DNA of 6,997 nucleotides from Bacillota bacterium (GTDB lineage Bacteria; Bacillota; Dethiobacteria; DTU022), in NCBI GenBank assembly GCA_012510325.1, contig JAAZIG010000031.1:1-6997 (forward strand). The letters are read 5' to 3'. Below, piece after piece: positions 1-6,707 of the stretch. The notes under the pieces were generated by a model, which worked only from the letters and a program-made list of their open reading frames with translations, searched no databases and was not told where the DNA came from. The translations under genes and the position numbers were made by a program. Positions within the stretch are counted from its first letter, which is position 1, and each line of letters begins with the position of its first letter.

Positions 1-1
1 C

Positions 2-1306
2 GCCTCGAGCGCGCTGACCACTGTCGGCGGCTTTGCCGCCCTGCTGGTGATGCAAAATGGGATCGGCCGGGATATGGGCATGGTTTTGGGCAAAGGTATT
101 GCCATCAGTTTGCTGGTCAACCTGACCCTGCTGCCGAGCCTCCTGCTGCTCTTAAGCAAATATAGCGCCCGCTTCAGCCACCGCACCCTGCTGCCCTCGT
201 TCAAGCCGCTGGCCCGCTTCATTATCAAAGGCCGATGGGCTTTCCTGATCCTTTTCTTTTTGCTCCTGGTCCCCTCCTTCATCGCCCAGGGCAAGGTCAA
301 TTATTACTATTCCAATGAACATTATCTACCGCGAGGAGCTAAATCAACGGTGGACACCATGGAGATCACCAAGGAATTCGGCGTCTCCGATCCCCTTTAC
401 GTGATCACCCGCGACGAAGGCAGAGTAAAAGAGCACCGCCTCGTTAGCGAACTGAACAAGATCGACGCCGTCGATTCAGTAGTCTCCATCTCCGAGCAGG
501 TTGATCTGGCCATCCCGGAGGCGCTTATTCCCGATGAGGTGCTCCAGGAGTTCACCGGAACGGGATATCGCTATTGCCTTGCGTTTTTGAAAAGCATGGA
601 CGATGAGCATGCAATTTTTGAAGCCATTGACCAGATCAGGGAAACCACTGCCGGGTTTCACGAGAACTACTATATTACCGGACCCTCGGCGATGACCCGG
701 GACCTGGCTTCACTGGTCGATGTTGATGCCCGCAATGTCGCCATCGTCTCTGTCGTTTGCATCTTCCTGATCATCGCGATCAGTTTTAAATCTTTATCTA
801 TCCCCATAATTTTGATCATCGCTATCGAGCTGGCCATCTGGATCAATCTCAGCTGTACCTATTTTCAAAACCTGACGGTCTCATCGCTGACCCCGATGAT
901 TATCGGAGCGATTCAGCTGGGGGCTACTGTCGATTACGCCATCCTTTTCGGGTTGAGGTATCAGGAAAACATCTTCCTTTTTGAGCGGAGGGTTGATGCC
1001 CTCCGGCAGACCATTGAGGATGCCGGCCAGAGCATCCTGACCAGCGCCCTGACACTGGCTTCCGCCACCCTCGGGATCGCCCTCATCGCCAGCATCAAGA
1101 CGACGGAAGAGATGACCATGCTCATCGGCAGGGGCGCTCTCATCAGCATGCTGGTAATATTTTTTGTTTTGCCAACGCTATTTCTAATCTGTGACCGGTT
1201 CATCGCCAAAACAACCGCCAACTGGCCGACGGTGGAGGCGAAAGCAATAAAATCGGCAATAAAAGTACCGCGGGAAAAAACAGAAACTCCCGTGAGCACG
1301 GGATGA
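2..1306 (+). CDS. RND/MMPL-family membrane exporter, C-terminal part (5' end outside window)
   Basis: The reading frame is open from the first bases of the window (Ala-Ser-Ser-Ala-Leu-Thr at 2-19), so the GTG at 47 is not the true start; 434 codons are visible. The fragment holds the last helices of the first half (about 65-160), then a basic turn and a helix (236-289) opening the second half. An extracytoplasmic domain of about 150 residues follows (290-730), and then a five-helix bundle (about 732-795, 801-860, 889-957, 1034-1097, 1128-1203). The helix at 889-957 carries Gly-Ala-Thr-Val-Asp-Tyr-Ala (920-940), the membrane Asp motif typical of MMPL/RND proteins and thought to take part in proton coupling. 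This family exports lipids, drugs or other hydrophobic compounds using the proton gradient. The tail after about 1205 is hydrophilic and cytoplasmic. The downstream accessory gene begins 42 nt later, so the two are probably co-transcribed. The substrate is unknown. Confidence 0.9.
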   Translation, partial: ASSALTTVGGFAALLVMQNGIGRDMGMVLGKGIAISLLVNLTLLPSLLLLLSKYSARFSHRTLLPSFKPLARFIIKGRWAFLILFFLLLVPSFIAQGKVNYYYSNEHYLPRGAKSTVDTMEITKEFGVSDPLYVITRDEGRVKEHRLVSELNKIDAVDSVVSISEQVDLAIPEALIPDEVLQEFTGTGYRYCLAFLKSMDDEHAIFEAIDQIRETTAGFHENYYITGPSAMTRDLASLVDVDARNVAIVSVVCIFLIIAISFKSLSIPIILIIAIELAIWINLSCTYFQNLTVSSLTPMIIGAIQLGATVDYAILFGLRYQENIFLFERRVDALRQTIEDAGQSILTSALTLASATLGIALIASIKTTEEMTMLIGRGALISMLVIFFVLPTLFLICDRFIAKTTANWPTVEAKAIKSAIKVPREKTETPVSTG

Positions 1307-1348
1307 TCTGTCAATATATTGCTTCAATAAGTATGGGAGGTCGCTCAG

Positions 1349-3043
1349 ATGAAAAAAATTAAACCGCTTGCTCTGCCTTTCCTGTTCATCCTGCTGTCAA
1401 GCCTGCTGGTGGGGCTTGGGCTGTTCTACTTTATCTCCGCACCGGAGACAACCGGAAAAGGGGAGGAAACCGCCCCGGCCCCCGGACCGGAGCCCCTAAA
1501 CAGGGACAGCATAGAGACCCTCGCCTACAAAAACGAAACGGTCTACGTGGTGCTCGATCCCGAAGGCCGGGTGGTCAACCAGAGAATTGTCAACCGGATC
1601 TATCAGGCCAAAGACAGGGAAGCCGCAAAGATCAAGGACTACGGTGAGTACGAGACGATCAGCAACATGACCTCCGAAGCAACCCCGGATCTCCGGGATA
1701 ACGTTATTTTGTGGGACAGCGACCTGCTTCAGGACGGCGATATCTATTATGAAGGGATCATCGATAAAAGCCTGCCCGTCGATTTTCAAATCGACTATTA
1801 TCTGGACGGGAATAAGATGGAAGCCGCCGCTCTGGAGGGGAAAAGCGGCAGGCTGCGTATCGTGATCAAAATGAAGAACAATCTTGCGGTCAACGGAACG
1901 GTCCCCTATCGGAATTATTACGGTGAGTCCGCCCAAAAAGAGGACCTCAATTACGTCCCCCTTTTGGTCCAGGGAACATTCACCGCCGATCTCAACAAAT
2001 TCTCTGATATAAAAGCGACCGACGGCGCCGGCATTATCACCGGCCAGACGGTCAATCTCAGTTTCATGGCTTTCCCCTATCCCGAGGCGGAGATAGTTCT
2101 CAGCATGGAGGGGAAAGAGATCGAGTTAAGCCAGATCATGATGATGATCATGCCCCAGCTTCCCCCTATCCCCGATATCGATATGGAAGACGACCTCATT
2201 GAGATGCTCGACGGGGTCACGGCAATAGAAGAAGGATTGAACGCCCTCTATGAAGGTGCCGATCAGATCTATCAGGGTCTCGACCTTTTTCGAAATAAAA
2301 CCAATGAACTGCTCGCGAACATAGAACCCCTGCTGGCTTTAGTCGAAGAGTGGCCCCGCCCCGACGGCCTGGAGGATGAAGATATTCGCTCCCAGTTGGA
2401 TCGAGTTCGGGAGCTCCTAGAATGGATCTCCGCAGGGCGGCCCGGCGAGCAGCCTGACGAGTGGCCCGAACCGGGGGAATGGCCTGAAGGGTGGCCCGAG
2501 GAATGGCCGGAGCGGCCCGAAGGGTGGCCCGGGGAGTGGCCTGAAGAATGGCCGGGAGAGTGGCCCGAAGGGGACCCGGAAGAGCTCATCTCTTATCTGG
2601 ATGAAATCATCAACCTTGTGGAGCAGTATGATGACCTTGAGAAATATATTGACGAGGTCGAAGAAACCTTTGCACAGGTGGTCATGCTGCCGGAGGCGAT
2701 CAACCAGCTTGCCGACGGGCAAAAGCAGATCCGGAACGGCCTCAAGGAGATCAACAGCCGCGGTATCGCCGAGATGAAAAAAGGGCTCATCGACGGGGTT
2801 AACGAAAGCAAATTCGGCAAAGCAAAAATAGAGCTGATGCGCTCGCTGGCCGACAGCTACAGATCCCATGCCGACAATGAAAACAACCTGGTCAGCAGCG
2901 TGCAGTTTATTGTGCAGACCGATACCCCGAAGCAGCATAACAACGAAAAGAACGACCCCGTAAAAAAGGAAGAGGAAGAAAATCCACCATGGTATACCGG
3001 CCTGTGGTCCAGGTTCTTGGATCTTTTCAGCCGGAGAGCTTGA
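1349..3043 (+). CDS. MMPL-associated envelope-anchored accessory protein with Leu-x-x-Gly helices and a Trp-Pro repeat
   Basis: The 564-residue protein starts at an ATG 8 nt after GGGAGG (1335-1340). A basic N-terminus (Lys2, Lys3, Lys5) and one hydrophobic helix (about residues 8-30) indicate a membrane anchor or uncleaved signal, leaving the rest outside. An acidic, Pro-rich linker (31-50) leads into a probably beta-rich domain (about 55-270). Its motifs, such as Val-Tyr-Val-Val-Leu-Asp near 65 and Gly-Lys-Ser-Gly-Arg-Leu near 165, resemble Clostridial proteins usually encoded beside MMPL exporters and loosely annotated as YhgE-like. Leu-x-x-Gly helical stretches lie at about 292-315 and 450-475, flanking an odd Trp-Pro/Glu/Gly repeat at 371-408. 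Near the end come Ser-Ser-Val-Gln-Phe, a charged linker and a short aromatic amphipathic tail; there is no C-terminal membrane span. The family assignment rests on memory of its style, not a search. A role as an external partner of the exporter is inferred from position. Confidence 0.75.
   Translation: MKKIKPLALPFLFILLSSLLVGLGLFYFISAPETTGKGEETAPAPGPEPLNRDSIETLAYKNETVYVVLDPEGRVVNQRIVNRIYQAKDREAAKIKDYGEYETISNMTSEATPDLRDNVILWDSDLLQDGDIYYEGIIDKSLPVDFQIDYYLDGNKMEAAALEGKSGRLRIVIKMKNNLAVNGTVPYRNYYGESAQKEDLNYVPLLVQGTFTADLNKFSDIKATDGAGIITGQTVNLSFMAFPYPEAEIVLSMEGKEIELSQIMMMIMPQLPPIPDIDMEDDLIEMLDGVTAIEEGLNALYEGADQIYQGLDLFRNKTNELLANIEPLLALVEEWPRPDGLEDEDIRSQLDRVRELLEWISAGRPGEQPDEWPEPGEWPEGWPEEWPERPEGWPGEWPEEWPGEWPEGDPEELISYLDEIINLVEQYDDLEKYIDEVEETFAQVVMLPEAINQLADGQKQIRNGLKEINSRGIAEMKKGLIDGVNESKFGKAKIELMRSLADSYRSHADNENNLVSSVQFIVQTDTPKQHNNEKNDPVKKEEEENPPWYTGLWSRFLDLFSRRA
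2459..2572 (+). repeat. In-gene Trp-Pro/Glu/Gly tandem repeat
   Basis: Codons 371-408 of the accessory protein encode irregular 4-7 residue units of the type Glu-Trp-Pro-Glu/Gly, with Trp at 372, 378, 382, 386, 393, 397, 401 and 405. Every Trp is followed by Pro. A lone earlier Glu-Trp-Pro sits at residue 335. Glu codons alternate between GAA and GAG, and Pro codons between CCC, CCG and CCT, so the copies differ at silent positions while the protein pattern is kept. This suggests the repeat is maintained at protein level and is not a very recent DNA slippage product. A disordered, acidic, aromatic spacer is the likely structure. Confidence 0.9.
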
Positions 3044-3104
3044 TCGCAACGCAGGGAACCTTTCCCATGCCGCCTGTGTGTGACGAAGAAAGAGAGGTGA
3101 AAAG

Positions 3105-3710
3105 ATGAACAGAGAGAAACTGGATACCAGATCCCGCATCATGAAGACCGCCGTGGAAATCATCGGCCGGGAAGGAAACCTCAATGTTACCATCAGAGAG
3201 ATCGCTGAAAGAGCCGGGGTAAATATCGCCGCGATCAATTACCACTTCAGCTCCAAAGAGAATCTCATCGAAGAGGTGGAACGGGTCACCATGGAGCAAA
3301 TTCAGCTGATCTACAACCGGCTAATTGATGACAAGGAAACACCCCGGGAGCGTCTGATGGCCTGGGCCGATGAGCTAATGTGCTACCTGATCGAGTACCC
3401 CGGAGTGATCTACATGATCGGCGCCCGAATCCTGCAGAGCGAGAACAAAAGCGCCGGGCTGGCCGAATATCTAAGCACCGCCGATATCAGATTGAACCCG
3501 GTGGTGCAGGAGCTAACCGGGATCAGCGAGCAGAAACTGCTTTCGTTTAAAGCACTGCAGCTACTCTCCGGCGTGGCCTACCCCACGTTGATCTATTCCG
3601 GAACCAAGAAGGCCCTCGGACAGATCATCAGCAATGCCCGGGTCCGCAAAAACTATCTGATCTCGCTTATCGACAGCTTGGCCAGACCGGGCGGCAGTGA
3701 GCAGCCCTGA
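3105..3710 (+). CDS. TetR/AcrR-family transcriptional regulator
   Basis: The 201-residue length is typical of TetR repressors. Helix 1 spans about residues 6-22. The helix-turn-helix lies at about 28-48 (Val-Thr-Ile-Arg-Glu-Ile-Ala-Glu-Arg-Ala-Gly-Val-Asn) and is followed by the family hallmark Ala-Ile-Asn-Tyr-His-Phe-Ser-Ser-Lys-Glu-Asn-Leu at 43-54. The remaining 140 or so residues form the divergent helical ligand-binding and dimer domain, in which no ligand can be read. The ATG is preceded by AGAGAGGTG (3091-3099) at a good distance. The gene is last after the exporter and accessory genes, with a 61-nt gap and no obvious terminator before it. It probably represses this operon in response to a compound the exporter handles. 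Its operator is expected upstream of the exporter start, outside the window. Confidence 0.92.
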   Translation: MNREKLDTRSRIMKTAVEIIGREGNLNVTIREIAERAGVNIAAINYHFSSKENLIEEVERVTMEQIQLIYNRLIDDKETPRERLMAWADELMCYLIEYPGVIYMIGARILQSENKSAGLAEYLSTADIRLNPVVQELTGISEQKLLSFKALQLLSGVAYPTLIYSGTKKALGQIISNARVRKNYLISLIDSLARPGGSEQP

Positions 3711-3775
3711 TGAAAGGGCACAATCACGCTATCATCTTGCCATTATCGGTTTCCTAATTTATTTTTCAGGACTTT

Positions 3776-3804
3776 CATAAGCCCGCCTCAACGGCGGGCT
3801 TATG
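3776..3804. terminator. Probable bidirectional terminator between convergent operons
   Basis: The arms CATAAGCCCGCC (3776-3787) and GGCGGGCTTATG (3793-3804) are perfectly complementary over 12 bp around a 5-nt loop (TCAAC). The hairpin sits 65 nt after the tetR stop and 33 nt beyond the last stop of the minus-strand operon, where convergent transcripts need ending. Neither side has a proper T-run, so termination would be weaker than canonical or would depend on the stem and convergent transcription. Confidence 0.75.
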
Positions 3805-3837
3805 CATAACGGCAAACAACCTTCCGCCCAAACCCCG

Positions 3838-4437
3838 CTACTCTTCGTCCATAATAATCAGATGGCCGTTACCGTCGGGTTCAAAATCCAACTCCACATC
3901 ACCGGGCACATAGAGATAGAACAGCTGGAAAAATTCAAAAGAGCGGTGCAGACGCTGGCTGTGCTCTCGCTCCCCTTCCCTGAATTGAACCACGGTAAAT
4001 TCAGGAGTGAATACCTTAAAGTTGAGTTCACAGCGCTGCGGCCCTTTCACAGAAAGCTTGTTTCCGGTTAGGTCCACCTCGTAGGAATTCATCATTCCAG
4101 ACAAGGGGCTGTCCCGGCGATATTCCTCCGCCACGATCCGCCCCGTTCCCGCCTCCGTTCTTTTAACGTGAACCCGAACTTCTTCACTATCTGCCGGGGC
4201 CACCTCCAGGCAAGCGCCAGCGTAATCAAAATGCCACTCATGGTACAGCTTCGCCCCCCCAAGCTGCTCCCGTTCCCAATCGATGGGCGCGTCGTGGTCA
4301 GATTGATCTTCAACCCCGCTGCTATCGAGCTCTATCTCACTCAGCACAGTTTTGGGAAAAAGATAAAAGAGCGCCAGCGACAGCAGCAAAACAGCACTGT
4401 AAATGATAAAAGTGTACCGATAAAATTTTAGCTGCAT
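3838..4437 (-). CDS. Single-pass membrane-anchored protein of unknown function
   Basis: I do not recognise this 199-residue protein. It starts at an ATG with GGAGGG (plus-strand 4444-4449) 6 nt before it. Residues 8-28 form one hydrophobic helix behind a basic N-terminus (Lys4, Arg7), so about 170 residues should lie outside the membrane. That part is strongly acidic, seems beta-rich in its second half, and has only two cysteines (Cys76 and Cys136), which could form a disulphide. The C-terminus ends in Ile-Ile-Met-Asp-Glu-Glu. The gene is last in the GntR-ABC-permease operon, 37 nt after the permease stop, so it probably serves the same process, for example as an external sensing or substrate-binding subunit. 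That is inference from position only. It lacks the Cys lipobox expected of a lipoprotein binding protein. Confidence 0.8.
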   Translation of the reverse strand: MQLKFYRYTFIIYSAVLLLSLALFYLFPKTVLSEIELDSSGVEDQSDHDAPIDWEREQLGGAKLYHEWHFDYAGACLEVAPADSEEVRVHVKRTEAGTGRIVAEEYRRDSPLSGMMNSYEVDLTGNKLSVKGPQRCELNFKVFTPEFTVVQFREGEREHSQRLHRSFEFFQLFYLYVPGDVELDFEPDGNGHLIIMDEE

Positions 4438-4474
4438 CTTGAACCCTCCGCTTCACTTGACATTAGGGCAGCCC

Positions 4475-5224
4475 TCACCGGATCTCCGCTCTGTTGGAAA
4501 TAAGCCCGGCTCCCGTCCACAACAGCAGTACAGCACCCGCTATCTTGAGGACAAAGAGAAGCGGCGACAGCTCCAGGCTGAAAAAACCGATGAGCCGGAG
4601 CATCAGGGCACTTTCATAGGCGGCATCATAGAGGAGCACCCCCAACAGCAGTGCCGGTACCAGCACATAGAGGGACCGGTGCAGCTGCAGCAGCGCCCCA
4701 ACAAAATAGCCGGCTGCGCTGAAGAGAAGAAGGTAGAGCATCCCCACAACAACGCCGATGAAAAGCTCTCCGGGAGCAACCATGAAATTGGCTCCGATGA
4801 GAGAGCCGCTTTCGGTGAGGTAATAGAGGATATTTCTCAGCAGAATGGAACCAAGTGCTGCAGTGCCCCCCCCGGCGACAGCCGCAGTAATCATAAAACC
4901 GATATTGGCCAGATTGCTGCTGATCCGGTTGGTCACAAAAGAAAAATCGATGTTGCGAAAAAGCGGAAGAGTCAGCATAAAGGAGTTGACCGCTATCCAT
5001 AGGGCGGTGAAGACAAAAATCATCGTTCCCGAATAGTACCTTATCTCGATATAGATATTGTCCCAACCCATGCCGCTCATCCCCGTTGCACCGCCGGCAG
5101 TAAAAAGAAGGGCAATCAGCTGTACTGCCATCAGGGAGACAAATAGATTTCCATAAGCGCGAATCTTGAACCCATATTGCTGTTTGACCGCTTTTCCCAG
5201 GCTAATTTCCGCTAAAGACATCAT
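4475..5224 (-). CDS. ABC transporter permease, six predicted membrane helices
   Basis: The protein is very hydrophobic, with about six membrane segments. Counting from the TTG at 5227 as residue 1, these lie near residues 28-46, 67-90, 106-130, 153-181, 186-203 and 221-242. That is a usual layout for ABC-2 or YtrC/D-style permeases. Both termini should be cytoplasmic. Three starts are possible in a row: TTG at 5227, ATG at 5224 and ATG at 5221. A G-rich Shine-Dalgarno (minus-strand GAGAGGGGGGGG, plus 5229-5240) best suits the two ATGs. The start lies inside the end of the ATPase gene, overlapping about 23 nt, so translation is probably coupled and the two proteins should form one transporter, likely with dimers of each. 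Only one permease gene is present. The transported compound is unknown. Confidence 0.85.
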   Translation of the reverse strand: MMSLAEISLGKAVKQQYGFKIRAYGNLFVSLMAVQLIALLFTAGGATGMSGMGWDNIYIEIRYYSGTMIFVFTALWIAVNSFMLTLPLFRNIDFSFVTNRISSNLANIGFMITAAVAGGGTAALGSILLRNILYYLTESGSLIGANFMVAPGELFIGVVVGMLYLLLFSAAGYFVGALLQLHRSLYVLVPALLLGVLLYDAAYESALMLRLIGFFSLELSPLLFVLKIAGAVLLLWTGAGLISNRAEIR

Positions 5225-6104
5225 CAATCCCCCCCCTCTCCCCCGAAGTCAGATAGACACAGAGATCTTCGGCGGATACGGGCAGAAGTTCCAGACCCGC
5301 CGCCCTGATCTCCTCCAGCACGGCCCCGCTAAAGCTGTTTCGCACAACCACGAAGACCTTGTTTGCGCCGAACGTTTCCCGCCGGTAGATCTCCTTGTCT
5401 GCGGTGAACCTTTCGACAAGCCCCGCTGCACCCCTCAGCCCGACGGCATACTCGCGCAGCTCCGCCACCGGCAGCTGCAGCCGTTTCCGCCCGGCGCTCA
5501 ACAGCAGAATATCCTCCAGGAGATCCTCAATCTCACTGAGTAAGTGGCTGGAGATGATCATGGTTCGCGGGTGGCGCAGATAATCCTGAAGCAAGGCCCG
5601 GTAAAAATCCCTTCTCACAGCCGCATCCATCCCCACTGTCGGTTCATCGAAGATAGTGAGGGCACAATGAGCGGAGAGGCCGATGATCATATTAAAGGTG
5701 CTCTTCATCCCCTTGGAAAGGCTTTTGTGCAAGGCGCGGGGGTTAAACGAGAAGTACTCAAACAGGCGCAGGGCCAGGCGGTGATCCCAGTGCGGATAAA
5801 AAAGGCTCGCCGCATCAAGTATTTCCGCAATATTGAGGGTGCCCGGCAGAGCCATGTTGTCATCGACAAAAACCGTGTTGGCCGATACTGTCAGATCGTT
5901 GAACGGTTGCCTGGAAAACACCCGGATCTCTCCCGCAGTTTCTCTCAGATAACCCGCCGCGATCTTCAGCAATGTGGTTTTACCGGCACCGTTCGGCCCG
6001 ATCAACCCGGTAATTTTATTCGCCTTGATTGAAAAAGAGAGATCGTTTAGGGCAACTGTGCGGCCAAACTGTTTGCGCAGCTCCCGGCATGCGATCACCT
6101 TCAT
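5202..6104 (-). CDS. ABC transporter ATP-binding protein, YtrB-like
   Basis: This 300-residue ATPase has Walker A Gly-Pro-Asn-Gly-Ala-Gly-Lys-Thr at 36-43, an ABC signature written Leu-Ser-Lys-Gly-Met at 129-133 in place of LSGGQ, Walker B Leu-Thr-Ile-Phe-Asp-Glu-Pro at 149-155, a D-loop ending in Asp160, and the switch His187 in Ser-Ser-His. The Q-loop glutamine position appears to be Asp-Asp (81-82). Lys-Gly-Met signatures are familiar from ATPases encoded beside YtrA-type GntR regulators. Residues beyond about 215 form an extra C-terminal region. The ATG overlaps the gntR stop as ATGA (4 nt), with GGAGGAGGGG just upstream inside the gntR end. Its partner is the overlapping permease downstream. 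Energising export or drug-response transport is likely; the substrate is unknown. Confidence 0.93.
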   Translation of the reverse strand: MKVIACRELRKQFGRTVALNDLSFSIKANKITGLIGPNGAGKTTLLKIAAGYLRETAGEIRVFSRQPFNDLTVSANTVFVDDNMALPGTLNIAEILDAASLFYPHWDHRLALRLFEYFSFNPRALHKSLSKGMKSTFNMIIGLSAHCALTIFDEPTVGMDAAVRRDFYRALLQDYLRHPRTMIISSHLLSEIEDLLEDILLLSAGRKRLQLPVAELREYAVGLRGAAGLVERFTADKEIYRRETFGANKVFVVVRNSFSGAVLEEIRAAGLELLPVSAEDLCVYLTSGERGGIDDVFSGN

Positions 6105-6490
6105 CTTTTCCCCTCCTCCATCTCCCTGTTTTGTGCCGCTGTGATCATGGCCTCCAGCTCGGAGGCGCTGAGATCGAGAAGCCGGGCCTCTTTAACCAGC
6201 TCCCGCACCAGCCTTTCCAGAATTTGCTCCCGACGTTTCTGGCGAATTATCGCCCCGGCAGCGGGTGAAACAAACATGCCCAGGCCTCTCTTTTTGTAGA
6301 GGGTGTCCTCATCAGCGAGGATGTTCAAACTCCGGGCGGCAGTTGCCGGATTGATATTGAACATCTCGGCCAGCTGATATTGGGAGTAAATCTTTTCATC
6401 AGCGGCTATATTTCCCGACAGTATCTCCGTCTCCAGCCATTCTGAAAGCTGCAGATAGATCGGTTTGGAGCCGCCTGCCGTGAAAGCCAT
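6101..6490 (-). CDS. GntR-family transcriptional regulator, YtrA subfamily
   Basis: At 129 residues it is short for GntR proteins and fits the YtrA subfamily, which has a winged helix-turn-helix and only a small helical tail for dimerisation. The domain starts at Lys9-Pro-Ile-Tyr-Leu-Gln-Leu. The recognition region is Gln-Leu-Ala-Glu-Met-Phe-Asn-Ile-Asn-Pro-Ala-Thr-Ala (39-51), with the wing Lys-Arg-Gly-Leu-Gly-Met-Phe-Val at 67-74. The tail (80-129) is basic then acidic and helical. No large effector domain exists, so the signal may be a small molecule bound near the dimer interface or may come through the transporter. It is first in the operon, and a 38-bp palindrome lies 15 nt upstream of its start, which points to autorepression of the whole operon. 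The ribosome site is weak (AGGGG, 10 nt before the ATG). Confidence 0.93.
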   Translation of the reverse strand: MAFTAGGSKPIYLQLSEWLETEILSGNIAADEKIYSQYQLAEMFNINPATAARSLNILADEDTLYKKRGLGMFVSPAAGAIIRQKRREQILERLVRELVKEARLLDLSASELEAMITAAQNREMEEGKR

Positions 6491-6505
6491 TCTCGCAACA
6501 CCCCT

Positions 6506-6543
6506 GTGGTATAGTGCATTAGTCTACTAATGCACTATACCAC
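6506..6543. promoter_or_regulatory. 38-bp palindromic operator, probable GntR (YtrA-type) binding site
   Basis: The arm GTGGTATAGTGCATTAGT (6506-6523) is the exact reverse complement of ACTAATGCACTATACCAC (6526-6543), separated by two bases (CT). This gives 18-bp arms with no mismatch. The site covers the -10 box and the predicted start of transcription of the operon whose first gene is a dimeric GntR repressor. Repressor binding here is the natural reading. Its symmetry is longer than a single GntR dimer needs, so two dimers or a cruciform are possible. Confidence 0.85.
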
Positions 6544-6562
6544 CTCGATGCGTCCCGGTCAA
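6534..6562 (-). promoter_or_regulatory. Sigma-A-type promoter of the gntR-ABC operon
   Basis: Reading the minus strand, TTGACC (plus 6557-6562) is followed by exactly 17 nt and then TATAGT (plus 6534-6539). Both boxes are close to consensus with ideal spacing. The start of transcription should fall near 6527, giving a leader of about 37 nt before the gntR ATG. The -10 box lies inside one arm of the palindrome, so a protein bound there would block RNA polymerase. Confidence 0.85.
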
Positions 6563-6610
6563 GGTTTTTTTGAGCAGATTCTTCGCTGCGCTCAGAATGA
6601 CAAATAATGG

Positions 6611-6641
6611 ATGAGCCGCGGGGACGGATCTCCTGGCTCAT
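6611..6641 (+). repeat. REP-like hairpin with GGGGACGGATCTCC heart
   Basis: ATGAGCC (6611-6617) pairs with GGCTCAT (6635-6641). Inside, GGGGA pairs with TCTCC through one G-T wobble, around a CGGA loop. TTTT follows (6641-6644), so on the plus strand it could also act as an intrinsic terminator, away from the gntR promoter. Confidence 0.7.
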
Positions 6642-6653
6642 TTTCCTCCAACT

Positions 6654-6682
6654 TGAGTCAAGGGGACGTTGACTTTGACTCA
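6654..6682 (+). repeat. REP-like hairpin, TGAGTCAA variant
   Basis: TGAGTCAA (6654-6661) pairs perfectly with TTGACTCA (6675-6682) around GGGGACGTTGACT. It shares the GGGGACG heart with the hairpin at 6611-6641 but has a different outer stem. It is present only in element 1. Confidence 0.65.
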
Positions 6683-6707
6683 CTTCTGAAACGAGATCCC
6701 GCCACCG

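Noticed and set aside
47..1306. GTG at 47 as the true start of the exporter gene.
   Set aside because: The frame stays open to the window edge with typical exporter helix residues upstream, and the first half of the protein is missing.
3054..3066. Small inverted repeat GGGAA-CCT-TTCCC before tetR, considered as an operator or attenuator.
   Set aside because: A 5-bp stem is expected by chance, there is no promoter around it and no T-run after it.
2272..3238. Long minus-strand open frames opposite the accessory gene (2272-2589 and 2417-3238), rich in Gly/Ser/His or Pro/Phe.
   Set aside because: They are mirror images of the Trp-Pro repeat codons, have no ribosome site, and overlap the better-supported plus-strand gene.
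3802..4071. An 89-codon plus-strand frame starting in the terminator hairpin.
   Set aside because: It begins within the hairpin stem, lacks a ribosome site, and lies opposite the anchored protein gene.
4439..5002. A 187-codon plus-strand frame opposite the permease gene.
   Set aside because: Its translation is low-complexity and Gln/Lys-rich with no domain, while the opposite strand encodes a clear six-helix permease with coupled start.
5544..6032. A 162-codon plus-strand frame opposite the ABC ATPase gene.
   Set aside because: The opposite strand encodes all canonical ATPase motifs; this frame is a shadow without start context.
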